From contig NZ_LITT01000023.1 of assembly GCF_001636845.1 (NCBI RefSeq), positions 367,088-431,087 of the forward strand: DNA of 64,000 bases. The letters are read 5' to 3'. A program made the translations under genes and the position numbers. The notes beneath the pieces were generated by a model. That model was not told the DNA's origin, did not search any database, and saw only the letters and a list, made by a program, of their open reading frames with translations. Shown here piece by piece: positions 54,045-63,008 of the stretch. Each line of letters starts with the position of its first letter. Position 1 is the first letter of the stretch. The DNA comes from Clostridium ljungdahlii. GTDB taxonomy: Bacteria > Bacillota > Clostridia > Clostridiales > Clostridiaceae.

Positions 54045-55319
54045 ATGGGAATCTTTAAATTTTTCAAGAGCAGTGATAGTGAACCTAGAAATACTTATGA
54101 GAAGGCAACTTATGAAAGAGGTCCTTTTATGATAACATGTCCTTTTTGCTTTAAAAAGTTTAAATCAGATCATGTGGTATTCAGAGCTTCTCACTCGGAA
54201 AAGGGTGATCCTGAATATGAAAAATCAGAGGATGAGATTCTTAATAGATACTATAAAAAGATAGGAAAAGGAACATTAGGACCAATGAATCCCATTGTTA
54301 AGGCCCAAGTGCTTCCTGAAAGAAATAAGACTAGAGTGGACAAGGTACTGATTGAAATTAAGGATAAATATGATGTAAGTACAGATGAAAGATTATGTCC
54401 TTACTGTCATAATGATTTGCCTATAACTTCAGGAAGAGGACCTTCTAAGATTATATCTGTTATAGGGGCTTCCCAAGTAGGAAAGTCTGTGTATATGACA
54501 ACTCTCCTTTATGTTCTTGAAAAGTATACTTGTGAAAGAATAGGGGCCTCTCTTATTGCAGGAAACTCTGGATACAATGATGAGATAAGAGAGAACCAAG
54601 AAAGAATTTTTGAAAAAAATTTAATGCTGGACCCTACTCCAAAACAGCATGTAGAACCTTTAATAGAAAATTTGAAATTCAAAGAAGATAAAATTCCACC
54701 TGTAACTCTTATTTTTTATGATATACCAGGTGAGGGCATGACAGATAAGACCTATATGGAAAATCATGCAGAACATATAAAAAATTCAGATGGAATAATA
54801 TTTCTTGTAGATCCACTTCAAATGAGAACTTTGAGGAAAAAGTTAAGTATTGTAAACAGGGAAAAAGGTGACTTTACAGAAAAGTATCAGGAACCGAAGG
54901 ATATAATAGTGTATTTGTTTGAAAATTTTATATCCAAGGAATCTAAAGAAAAAACACATATACCTACGGCAGTAGTAGTTACTAAAAGCGATATGCTTAA
55001 GAACTTAAAGGATGAAGAATATATAGGAGAGAACAGTAATATATTTAAAGATTACAATCATGAAGGATTTTTTAATTTAAATGAATTTGAGAATATTGAT
55101 GGTGAAGTTAGAAAGTTTTTATTGAAAGCTGATGCCCCATTTAAAGGTGCCGTGGATGCTTGCTTTAAAACTGTAGGTTATTTTGCAGTATCTTCTTTGG
55201 GTTCTAATTCCAATCATCTTGAAATAGATAGAAGGAGCAGTATAAATCCTATTAGAGTGGATGAGCCTTTTTTGTGGCTGCTTTATAAAATGAATTATCT
55301 GGATGGGGGCAGGGAATAG
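54045..55319 (+). CDS. Zinc-ribbon P-loop GTPase (GTPase 2)
   Basis: ATG 54045 follows GGAGGAG; 424 residues. Cys pairs CPFC (32-35) and CPYC (118-121) form the zinc ribbon; the P-loop is GASQVGKS at 141-148, the Walker B-like IFYDIPGEGM near 220 and VVTKSDM in the base-recognition place. The C-terminal INPIRVDEPFLWLLYKMNYL equals RPHRVEDPFLWLLYKYKF in GTPase 1, so both are paralogues along their length. It is followed after 2 bases by the GAP1-like gene, the same pairing as in module 1. Confidence 0.82.
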   Translation: MGIFKFFKSSDSEPRNTYEKATYERGPFMITCPFCFKKFKSDHVVFRASHSEKGDPEYEKSEDEILNRYYKKIGKGTLGPMNPIVKAQVLPERNKTRVDKVLIEIKDKYDVSTDERLCPYCHNDLPITSGRGPSKIISVIGASQVGKSVYMTTLLYVLEKYTCERIGASLIAGNSGYNDEIRENQERIFEKNLMLDPTPKQHVEPLIENLKFKEDKIPPVTLIFYDIPGEGMTDKTYMENHAEHIKNSDGIIFLVDPLQMRTLRKKLSIVNREKGDFTEKYQEPKDIIVYLFENFISKESKEKTHIPTAVVVTKSDMLKNLKDEEYIGENSNIFKDYNHEGFFNLNEFENIDGEVRKFLLKADAPFKGAVDACFKTVGYFAVSSLGSNSNHLEIDRRSSINPIRVDEPFLWLLYKMNYLDGGRE

Positions 55320-55321
55320 AT

Positions 55322-56377
55322 ATGATAGAGCAGCAGTATTATACTAGAGAAAAAAAAGGAATATTTAGCAGTACTCCAGGTTATGATACTATTGCAAAAA
55401 GCAGCGGACTTGAGGATGAATTCATAAAAGACACTATTCACAGTTTATGCTTTTATGCTGCTCCTGCATTTTTAGCTGGAGAAAAAGATTTAAGTAAATA
55501 TCCTAAGGTTCTTTTTTATGCAAATGCTGGAGATGGAAAAATTATAATAGGACAGTCAGTTTTTGCAGGGAAGGACTATACATTAAAAAGGAATAGGTAT
55601 TTTACTCACTGCTATGTAGTACCTGAGAACGAAAGAAAGTTATACATAGAAAATCCTGAAAAAGTAATATACGCTTCAGGATTCGTAGAAAATTATGATA
55701 TGGAGAAGGGAACTTCCATAGAAAGTTTGAGAGAAATAAAAGTTGAGAGAACTTATGATGTTTTTAATTCTATAGAAGACTTGTTTTTGGCTGCTTCCAT
55801 AGATAAAAATACATTTATAAATATGATAAAAGCTTGTTTTGATGCAGCTGCTTTTAATAAAAAGATATATATTGTAGTTTCTTATAATAAAAATATGGAT
55901 AAAGTTATAAAAGGAATACTAAAATACCTGTATAGATCACTTCCTTTTGCAGTAAGGGGAAAGGTTGGTTTTACAACTTATGTGAAGCAGCCTGAGATAA
56001 AGGAGTTTATAAATATTGAATTCCTCCTTGAAGGAAGTATAAAAAGGCTTACTCAAGATGTAAAAGCAGGATATGTTTTTGATATGGCAGATAATAATTT
56101 CTATCTTGAAGGAATTGATGAAGGACATCATGTTTTTATAGACTTTGTTATGAATAATATAGAAAATGAACGGGCTTTAAATGAATTTTTTATTCAGGCA
56201 GATAATGATTGTTCTAGAGAAAAATTTACGATTGATATGTATGATAATATTTTGTGCCCATCTTCTCAAAGTGAAGAAGTTAAAAAAAGTCCTATATGTA
56301 TGAAGGAAAATGAACAAGTTGAACATAAACATAATCTAGTGTATTTTTTAAAGAAGTTATTTTCAAATAAAGATTAG
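55322..56377 (+). CDS. Short GAP1 N-domain protein, 351 aa
   Basis: The protein starts IEQQYYTREKKGIFSSTPGY and has SVFAGKDYTLKRNRYFTHCY, equivalent to YVGKDYSERYGNYFCHV in the 870-residue protein. Later YRSLPFAVRGKVGFTTYVKQ matches KKLAQQFSFTTYCYNP. It ends soon after with a lysine-rich tail. Thus the N-terminal and middle domains remain and the helical C-terminal half is absent. The gene is tightly coupled to GTPase 2, which suggests a direct complex. Confidence 0.75.
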   Translation: MIEQQYYTREKKGIFSSTPGYDTIAKSSGLEDEFIKDTIHSLCFYAAPAFLAGEKDLSKYPKVLFYANAGDGKIIIGQSVFAGKDYTLKRNRYFTHCYVVPENERKLYIENPEKVIYASGFVENYDMEKGTSIESLREIKVERTYDVFNSIEDLFLAASIDKNTFINMIKACFDAAAFNKKIYIVVSYNKNMDKVIKGILKYLYRSLPFAVRGKVGFTTYVKQPEIKEFINIEFLLEGSIKRLTQDVKAGYVFDMADNNFYLEGIDEGHHVFIDFVMNNIENERALNEFFIQADNDCSREKFTIDMYDNILCPSSQSEEVKKSPICMKENEQVEHKHNLVYFLKKLFSNKD

Positions 56378-56390
56378 AGGTGACAAGTAG

Positions 56391-57176
56391 ATGGCTAAAT
56401 GTAGAGAATGTGGTACAGAGCTCAATGAAAATGATAAGTTTTGTGTATACTGTGGTGCAAAACAGGAAAAGGGACATGAAAAAGAAGAGGATAAAAATGA
56501 TGATACAAAATACTATGGGAAAGAAAATAATGACTATAAAAAAGAAGATAAAAAGCATGAGGATAGTTTAAAGAACAGCGATACTTTTGATTTTAGTTCA
56601 TCTCATGAACAAAAGAGGGCAGATAGAAAAGATAAGGAGGAATTTACCCAGGAGTTAGATGAAGATGATACCCCACTTAAGGATAAGCGGCCATTTAATT
56701 TCAAAATGATAGGTATAACTGTTTTAACTATAATTGTATTTGTTGTTGCCTTTAAGATGATATCCTCACTTATAAATAAAGGTCCCGGCAAAAATGTTTC
56801 AAATGTGGAATCCAAGCAAAACGTTTCTTCTGATCTAAAAGACAGCAGTGAAAATGATTCAGATAATAATTCAGGAGAATACGTGATACCTTACAGCAAT
56901 ACGAGGGCACTTACTAGTAATGACCTGAAAGGTATGAGTAAAAAGCAGCTGGCACTTGCTAGAAATGAAATATTTGCAAGGCATGGCTATACATTTCCTA
57001 CAGAACCATATAAGAGTTATTTTGCAAGTAAGTCCTGGTATAAGCCTAATCCTAAGTATACCAATGATGGCAAGGAACTTTCTGCTCTTGAGAGACATAA
57101 TGTAAAGGTCATATTAATAGCAGAAGGCCGTGGGAAATATGTATCACCTGGATATGATGCAGATTATTATCAATGA
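56391..57176 (+). CDS. Zinc ribbon, TM and YARHG-domain protein
   Basis: The 261-residue protein starts with a zinc ribbon (CRECGTELNENDKFCVYCG), has a charged linker of 75 residues, one TM helix (FKMIGITVLTIIVFVVAFKM, about 103-122) and, after a Ser/Asn-rich stalk, a YARHG domain (LALARNEIFARHGYTF, SYFASKSWYKP). The zinc ribbon would be inside and YARHG outside. YARHG is an extracellular domain often found on putative sensors. ATG 56391 follows AGAGGTGAC. It closes module 2. Confidence 0.85.
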   Translation: MAKCRECGTELNENDKFCVYCGAKQEKGHEKEEDKNDDTKYYGKENNDYKKEDKKHEDSLKNSDTFDFSSSHEQKRADRKDKEEFTQELDEDDTPLKDKRPFNFKMIGITVLTIIVFVVAFKMISSLINKGPGKNVSNVESKQNVSSDLKDSSENDSDNNSGEYVIPYSNTRALTSNDLKGMSKKQLALARNEIFARHGYTFPTEPYKSYFASKSWYKPNPKYTNDGKELSALERHNVKVILIAEGRGKYVSPGYDADYYQ

Positions 57177-57182
57177 ATCTTA

Positions 57183-57350
57183 CTTAGTGGGAAAAGCAGA
57201 GAACTTAAATCTTTGATTTAAAGTGAATCGCTTTCTCTTTAGAGTTTTGGTTTCTCCCACTAAGTTTAGATGAATTATCTAGGGGCGTAGCTACTGTTAG
57301 CTCCCACTTTGATAGAAGTGGGAGTGTTACAGTAGGTAGCCATCAGATAA
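57183..57350 (+). repeat. GGGRCGTAGC structured element, copy 3
   Basis: Leading hairpin CTTAGTGGGA...TCCCACTAAG, then TTATCT (57275), AGGGGCGTAG, a stem ACTGTTAGCTCCCACTT / AAGTGGGAGTGTTACAGT, GGTAGCCATC and AGATAA closing on TTATCT. The U-A and C-G changes against other copies keep the pairs (TTATCT/AGATAA against TTATCC/GGATAA), evidence of a conserved fold. Confidence 0.8.
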
Positions 57351-57465
57351 GAAATAGGATAATATACTCACTAGTTATTTCTTTGAAAATGTACGGCGTA
57401 TAAAAAGTAGAATTTGATATAAAATAGGAGAAATGATATACTTATCTTAAAATTTAATATTGAAT

Positions 57466-57640
57466 CTTAGGTACTTGATTTTTAAGTTTAAAAGGGAAAT
57501 AAGTGAAGAGCTTATGCGGTCCCGCCACTGTAATGAGGAGTATATTTATGAATTTGCCACTTGGAAACAGGGAAGGCGTAAATATACAATGAATCAGAGC
57601 CAGGAGACCTGCCTAAAATTTACGAATAGCTTACGTGGAT
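57466..57640 (+). promoter_or_regulatory. Cobalamin riboswitch aptamer
   Basis: The conserved segments are all present: TTTAAAAGGGAA with AAGTGAAGAG, GCGGTCCCGCCACTGTAA, and the 3' part CAGAGCCAGGAGACCTGCC. These are the core and B12-box of the adenosylcobalamin riboswitch. It precedes btuFCD, so it should shut the operon at high cobalamin. Confidence 0.95.
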
Positions 57641-57666
57641 AGGCTTTAGAGTAAAATAATTTACTT

Positions 57667-57698
57667 AAAAACTGTTATCTATGGGTAATAGTTTTTTT
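57667..57698 (+). terminator. Riboswitch-controlled terminator
   Basis: AAACTGTTATC and GGTAATAGTTT form a stem with two G-U type pairs followed by seven T bases. It lies after the aptamer and before btuF, the usual place of an expression platform. Confidence 0.85.
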
Positions 57699-57729
57699 AG
57701 TTTATTAAATTAATTGGAGGAAGTAACTA

Positions 57730-58680
57730 ATGTTTAAGAGTAGAAAAAAATTTGTTTTACTAATTATGATTACGATTACGGTATTTTTGGCGGGATGTGG
57801 AGCATCTAATACAAGCAATTCTACTACAGACAGCAGTAGTAAAAGCGAATCTGTTAAAAATACCACTTATCCTTTAAAGTTAAAAGATTCAACTAATACG
57901 GAAATTACAATTCAAAGTGAGCCTAAAAAGGTGATATCTTTATCGCCTAATGTTACAGAAACAATCTATGCATTAAACAAACAAAATCTTTTGGTAGGTA
58001 GAACTGACTTTTGCACTTACCCTACAGAAGCTTCTAAAATACCATCTGTGGGCACTATAACTGACCCAAGCCTTGAAAAAATTGTTCAGCTTAAACCGGA
58101 TGTAGTAATAGCTTCCAATTTAACTAAACCGGATATTTTAAAAAAGCTGCAGCAGCTTAATATAAAGGTTTTAACTATTTCAAAAAATGAAAGCTTTGAA
58201 AATACTTATAACAATATAGAAAATATAGGAAAAATATTGAATGCTAATAAGAAGGCATATAGTATAGTCTCAAATATGAAAGCAAAGGTTAAACTTGTAC
58301 AGGAAAAAGTAAAAGGAAAGAGCACCCCTACAGTATATTATGTGGTAAGTTATGGTGCAGATGGTGATTTTACTGCGGGAAAAGACACTTTTATAGGCAA
58401 GATGATTGAAATGGCAGGAGGCAAGAATGCTGCCTCTGATGTTACAGGTTGGAATTACAGCCTAGAAAAACTTGTTGAAAAAAATCCTGATATACTTATA
58501 TGTTCCAACAAATTTAATGCAAAAAATGGAATTAAATCTACGAAAGGCTATAAAGATTTGGATGCTGTAAAGAAAAATAAACTTTTTGAAATTGATGAAG
58601 ATATTATAAGCAGACAGGGACCTAGACTTGCAGATGGATTAGAAGCTTTGGCAAAGATAATTCATCCTGAAGCATTTTAA
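57730..58680 (+). CDS. btuF: Cobalamin ABC transporter substrate-binding lipoprotein
   Basis: The 316-residue protein has a lipoprotein signal with lipobox LAGC (Cys at about 23), a Ser/Thr linker and a class III binding fold: PKKVISLSPNVTETIYAL, GRTDFCTYP, KLKPDVVIASN-like (LKPDVVIAS) and GGKNAASDVTGWNYSLEKL. The cobalamin riboswitch in front supports B12 or a corrinoid as ligand rather than haem or siderophore. ATG 57730 follows GGAGG. Confidence 0.92.
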   Translation: MFKSRKKFVLLIMITITVFLAGCGASNTSNSTTDSSSKSESVKNTTYPLKLKDSTNTEITIQSEPKKVISLSPNVTETIYALNKQNLLVGRTDFCTYPTEASKIPSVGTITDPSLEKIVQLKPDVVIASNLTKPDILKKLQQLNIKVLTISKNESFENTYNNIENIGKILNANKKAYSIVSNMKAKVKLVQEKVKGKSTPTVYYVVSYGADGDFTAGKDTFIGKMIEMAGGKNAASDVTGWNYSLEKLVEKNPDILICSNKFNAKNGIKSTKGYKDLDAVKKNKLFEIDEDIISRQGPRLADGLEALAKIIHPEAF

Positions 58681-58705
58681 GTATATATAAGAGAGGAATG
58701 TGCTC

Positions 58706-59755
58706 ATGAAATTTTCCAGGAAAAAGCATTTTAAGTTATTTTTTTGCATTTGCATAGTAATATTATTTTTTTCGGCAGTAATATCAGCTATGCTTGGCTC
58801 TGCAAACATATCCTTCAAGGAAACACTATATGTGATACTAAGTAAAATACCTATTGTGGGAAGGTTAGTTTCTACAGCAGGTATATCACAGAATCACATG
58901 CTCATAATATTACAGATACGTTTACCAAGGATAATAACTTCAGCATTAGTTGGAATGGGATTATCAGTAGTAGGTGCATCCTTTCAGGCAATATTCAAAA
59001 ATCCAATGGCAGACCCTTACGTACTTGGAGTATCTTCAGGAGCTGCTCTTGGAGCTGCAATTGGATTTATGCTTCAGCTGGATACTTTGCTTTTAGGGTC
59101 TACAGCTATTACTATTATGGCTTTTGTAGGGTCTATTGCAACTACTGTTTTGGTTTATAATATAGCGAGAGTAAAAAACAAGATACCGCCAACTACACTG
59201 CTTCTGGCAGGTGTTTCTGTGAGCTTCCTTTTATCTTCAATAATATCTATAATAATGGTATTTAACAGGCAGCAGGTTGAAAAAATTGTTTTTTGGACAA
59301 TGGGAAGTGTTTCTGCAGCAACTTATAACCAAATATTGAAGTTGATACCTTTCATATTCCTAGGCGTAATTATAATACTTTTATTTTCAAGAGATTTAAA
59401 CATAATGCTTACAGGGGACGATACCGCTAAAAGTTTGGGCATAGAAGTTGAAAATGTAAAAAAAATAGTACTTGCTGTTTCTTCAATAATTGTTGCAGCC
59501 TGTGTGTCTATAAGTGGTGTAATAGGATTTGTAGGACTGATAATTCCCCATGCAGTGCGTATGGTATTTGGACCTGACCATAGGGTACTCCTGCCTTTCT
59601 CATTGATAATTGGAGCTGTGTTTATGATTATTTCCGATACGGTGGCAAGAACTATAGCTGCTCCTTCTGAAATACCTGTGGGTGCTGTAACTGCTTTATT
59701 TGGGTCTCCATATTTTATTTATCTTTTAATAAAATCTAAAAAGAGAGTGATATAA
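58706..59755 (+). CDS. btuC: Cobalamin ABC transporter permease (FecCD family)
   Basis: The 349-residue protein has about ten TM helices and the FecCD family motifs: IRLPRIITSALVGMGLSVVG, FKNPMADPYVLGVSSGAALG, and GVIGFVGLIIPHAVRMVFGP. ATG 58706 follows AGAGGAA; upstream GTG 58700 is less likely. The last base of its stop overlaps the ATG of btuD. It forms the membrane channel of the importer. Confidence 0.93.
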   Translation: MKFSRKKHFKLFFCICIVILFFSAVISAMLGSANISFKETLYVILSKIPIVGRLVSTAGISQNHMLIILQIRLPRIITSALVGMGLSVVGASFQAIFKNPMADPYVLGVSSGAALGAAIGFMLQLDTLLLGSTAITIMAFVGSIATTVLVYNIARVKNKIPPTTLLLAGVSVSFLLSSIISIIMVFNRQQVEKIVFWTMGSVSAATYNQILKLIPFIFLGVIIILLFSRDLNIMLTGDDTAKSLGIEVENVKKIVLAVSSIIVAACVSISGVIGFVGLIIPHAVRMVFGPDHRVLLPFSLIIGAVFMIISDTVARTIAAPSEIPVGAVTALFGSPYFIYLLIKSKKRVI

Positions 59756-60552
59756 TGAATAATTCAAATTTGTGTGCAGTTGAAGTTAAAAATTTAAATT
59801 ACAGTTTTGATGAAGTTGATATACTTCATGATATAAATATAGATTTTAAAAAAAATAAATTTTATTCCATTATAGGACCTAATGGTTCCGGTAAAACTAC
59901 TTTACTCAAAAATATTGCTAAAACTTTAAAGCCTTATAAGAGCACAGTTTTTATAAAAGACAAGGATATACTTGATTTGAAAAATAAGGCACTTGCAAGA
60001 AAACTTGCGGTAGTTCCACAAAACAGTGATTTGGATATGGATTTTTCCGTACAAGATATAGTTTTAATGGGAAGAGCTCCCTATTTTTCGAAGCTTCAAA
60101 GTGAATCAGAGAGTGATTATAATATTGCTAAAGAGGCCATGGAGGTCACTAATACCTGGAAATTCCATGACAAGTTTATAAATCAGCTAAGCGGTGGTGA
60201 AAAACAAAGGGTTCTTATAGCACGGGCACTTACCCAGGATACGGATATAATATTGTTAGATGAGCCCATATCTCATCTTGACATACACCACCAGATCGAG
60301 ATTTTGGATACTATCAAATCCTTGAGTAAGAAAATAACTGTTATAGTGGTACTTCATGATTTAAATTTTGCAGCCCAATACAGTGACCATGTAATACTTG
60401 TAAATAGCGGAAGAGTTGTAATGCAGGGCACTCCCCTTGAAGTACTCACAGAGGAAAATATAAAAAAGGTGTATAAAATAAATGTATGCATGATAAAAAA
60501 TCCAGTTACTGGGAAACCCTATATAATACCCATAGGACAGGAAAGGGACTGA
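59755..60552 (+). CDS. btuD: Cobalamin ABC transporter ATPase
   Basis: The 265 residues have Walker A GPNGSGKTT, signature LSGGEKQRVLIARAL, Walker B IILLDEPISHLD and VVLHDLNFAAQYS. It matches the FecE/BtuD type ATPases. The C-terminal 40 residues (CMIKNPVTGKPYIIPIGQ) are typical of the family. It ends the operon and meets ytaF tail to tail with a 22-base gap. Confidence 0.94.
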   Translation: MNNSNLCAVEVKNLNYSFDEVDILHDINIDFKKNKFYSIIGPNGSGKTTLLKNIAKTLKPYKSTVFIKDKDILDLKNKALARKLAVVPQNSDLDMDFSVQDIVLMGRAPYFSKLQSESESDYNIAKEAMEVTNTWKFHDKFINQLSGGEKQRVLIARALTQDTDIILLDEPISHLDIHHQIEILDTIKSLSKKITVIVVLHDLNFAAQYSDHVILVNSGRVVMQGTPLEVLTEENIKKVYKINVCMIKNPVTGKPYIIPIGQERD

Positions 60553-60574
60553 TCCCAATAAGCAAAATGGAAAT

Positions 60575-61198
60575 TTAGATAATTAGTTCATAGATACCTA
60601 AAATTATAATACTAATGCCAGACACAAAAGGAGCATATTTCCCAAAAAATTTAGACAAACAGCTGCTGCCTATAGCACATCCTGCAACTAGACCTGTTGC
60701 ACTGAGAATGAAGGTAAATATAGTGGCAAGTAATATGTTGATACCGGTTATACTTGCACCTATACCTACTCCAACATTATTTATTGTGAGAGCGAAAGCT
60801 AGAAAGATAGATTCTTTAACATCTATATAACCTGAATTGTCAGCGTCAGCTATTTCTGGATTGTCTAAAAGATTTTTATAGGGTAAAAGATTATTTTCAG
60901 CATTACACAGTTTTTCGTTTTCCTTACAGTGTTCTTTTATAATAGCATCAATTATAAACCATATGCCCATTAATATCAAAAAACCGCTGCCAATGACATT
61001 GGCTATATTTTCAGACATAAACTTAATCAGAAATTTACCTAGAACCATAGATAGAAATGTTCCTGTAGTAGCAATTAAGGCTATTAAAATAGTGCTTAAT
61101 GGACTAATTTTCATTTTTTTAATACCATAGGATATTCCTACAGTGAAACTGTCTATATTTGCGGATAAGGCAAATAAAAATGAAGGCAATAAGTGCAT
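60575..61198 (-). CDS. ytaF: Sporulation membrane protein YtaF (MntP-like fold)
   Basis: The 207-residue protein has six TM helices in two repeats with acidic residues: FLFALSANIDSFTVGISYG and FLAFALTINNVGVGIGASIT, the MntP/YtaF pattern. The central loop carries DADNSGYIDVKES, an EF-hand-like segment seen in YtaF. It is made in sporulating Firmicutes; transport of Mn is not proved. On its strand the upstream region repeats ACTATAGGAG, with the second copy as ribosome site. No Mn riboswitch is seen. Confidence 0.88.
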   Translation of the reverse strand: MHLLPSFLFALSANIDSFTVGISYGIKKMKISPLSTILIALIATTGTFLSMVLGKFLIKFMSENIANVIGSGFLILMGIWFIIDAIIKEHCKENEKLCNAENNLLPYKNLLDNPEIADADNSGYIDVKESIFLAFALTINNVGVGIGASITGINILLATIFTFILSATGLVAGCAIGSSCLSKFFGKYAPFVSGISIIILGIYELII

Positions 61199-61455
61199 TA
61201 TGTTCCTCCTATAGTATGGTTACTCCTATAGTATATTCATAATAAAATACAATGCTACCACTATTTACTTTTCCTTTGAGGATATGTTTAATTATGTATT
61301 TATAAAGATAATATGGAATAAGTGGTGTAATATACATTGTCCACCTATTGTTGATTTTCAGGAGATAATATGGTAATATACTGGTATATTAAAAGTCAAT
61401 AGAAATTTGCAAAAAATAGAAGATATTTTTTTGCTTATGTGAAAGGAGAAAAAAA
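61199..61455. promoter_or_regulatory. Divergent promoter region
   Basis: The gap separates ytaF (minus) and the exported protein (plus), so both promoters must lie here. It is AT-rich with several TATAAT-like words, but I cannot single out one promoter. No gene or hairpin of note. Confidence 0.4.
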
Positions 61456-62973
61456 TTGATTAGAAATTTAAAGAATCTTTTAATGTTTGCATCAATTGCT
61501 GTAATGTATCAGCTAAATCCGTGTAACGTTGTACTAGCCAGTGATATTTCTAATACAACTCAATCCCAAACTCAAGTAGTATCGACTCAAGACAATTCAA
61601 AGTTCCAAACATTACAAGACACGTCTAAAACTTTAGCATCACAAGAGGAATCTAAATACATATCAGAAAGTAATTCTAGTTCTCCAGTAAGTGAAAGTAG
61701 TGGTAATCTTTTGCCAGCAAATGCGGATAATGTGGACAACGTTCCTGTGAATAAAAGCTGGATAATTCACTTTAACCAACCTGTAGATTTGTCTTCAGCT
61801 AAAGAAAATGTAAAAATTATAAACAAAAAAACTAATGCAGAAGTGCCTATAAATATATCTTTAAGCAATTACGATAGTTATATGACTGTATCTACAGTTT
61901 CAGCCTATGATCCTGAAAGTTATTATATATTGAAAATTGATAATAACTTAATGGGTAGATATAATAAAGTTTTAAAAACTGCTCTTACCATGAATTTTAA
62001 AACTGGGGCAAAAATAGAGAATATAGACAATATCAGTGTGTCAATAGATCAAGGTGATAGTTATAAGTTGCCTGATGAGGTGACTGCAGTTATGTCTGAT
62101 GGAGGAAAAGTGCAGGTAGGAGTTGAGTGGAATAAGAAAGTAAATACTTTAGCTTCACCGGGAAAGTATGTTTATGAAGGACAGGTAAAAGGATATAGTA
62201 AAGGGGTTGATTTGTCCTTAACTATAAACCCTTCCACTAAAAATGTGGATAGTATAGCTTCTACTTCCATGTGGATATGGGAACTTCAAAATCAAGTGGA
62301 TGCTTATGGAGGCATAGATAATTTAATAGCAAAATTAAAATCTATGGGGATAAACAACGTGTGTATTAAATACAACGAAGGTTCCAGTCCTTCAGGCGGA
62401 GGAACCAATTTTAGAGATGATTTTTTAAAGTATGTTGGATATTTCAAAGAGGCAGGATTTAAAGTAGGAACATGGGGTTACAACCATTTTGATGATGTTC
62501 AAGGTGAGGGTAATTTAATTATAGAGGCATTAAATAACAGTGATTACTATGTATTTGATGCAGAGGATGCTGTAGAAAATAAAACTGAGCAGACAGAGGA
62601 AATATGTGAGCTTATAAGAAGTCAATGTCCTAATGCAATAATTGGGTATACATCTTTTCCAATAGCCAGTTATCACCAGAACATAGCTTATTCAGTTTTT
62701 AACAAATACTGTGATTTTTCAGCACCTCAGTGTTATTGGGGAGAAATGCAGTGGTCTGTAAATAAATGTTTGGATCAAATGGCTGCAGATTATAAAGCAT
62801 ATGGATTGGACAAGCCAATATATCCTATAATACAAACTTACAGTATAAATTATGAAGATTATACGGCGTATAGTAAGTATGGTTATAAAGCTACGGGTCT
62901 TTGGTCCTTGGATGATATAGGACAAACTTTTGTCCAATATATAAATGATATGGGAAGCAAATTTAATAATTAA
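61456..62973 (+). CDS. Exported Ig-like plus TIM-barrel glycosidase-like protein
   Basis: The 505-residue protein has a signal peptide (1-30), a Ser/Gln-rich linker (30-80), a first Ig-like domain (SWIIHFNQPVDLSSAKENV, about 93-190), a second Big_4-like domain (EVTAVMSDGGKVQVGVEW, PGKYVYEGQVKGYS, to about 266) and a C-terminal TIM barrel of 230 residues: STSMWIWELQNQVDAYGG, YVFDAEDAVENK (likely catalytic Asp/Glu), IGYTSFP and CDFSAPQCYWGEMQW. The barrel recalls GH25-like lysozyme or related hydrolases. TTG 61456 follows GAAAGGAG. It acts at the cell wall; the bond cut is unknown. Confidence 0.8.
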   Translation: MIRNLKNLLMFASIAVMYQLNPCNVVLASDISNTTQSQTQVVSTQDNSKFQTLQDTSKTLASQEESKYISESNSSSPVSESSGNLLPANADNVDNVPVNKSWIIHFNQPVDLSSAKENVKIINKKTNAEVPINISLSNYDSYMTVSTVSAYDPESYYILKIDNNLMGRYNKVLKTALTMNFKTGAKIENIDNISVSIDQGDSYKLPDEVTAVMSDGGKVQVGVEWNKKVNTLASPGKYVYEGQVKGYSKGVDLSLTINPSTKNVDSIASTSMWIWELQNQVDAYGGIDNLIAKLKSMGINNVCIKYNEGSSPSGGGTNFRDDFLKYVGYFKEAGFKVGTWGYNHFDDVQGEGNLIIEALNNSDYYVFDAEDAVENKTEQTEEICELIRSQCPNAIIGYTSFPIASYHQNIAYSVFNKYCDFSAPQCYWGEMQWSVNKCLDQMAADYKAYGLDKPIYPIIQTYSINYEDYTAYSKYGYKATGLWSLDDIGQTFVQYINDMGSKFNN

Positions 62974-63008
62974 CTTATAGAGTTTCTGAGTAGAAAGTTT
63001 ACTTATAC

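Noticed and set aside
57460..57642. Open frame of 60 codons over the cobalamin riboswitch
   Set aside because: It covers the conserved aptamer, has no suitable ribosome site and no protein-like pattern.
61199..61455. Manganese riboswitch upstream of the MntP-like ytaF
   Set aside because: No conserved yybP-ykoY loop words found on the minus strand.
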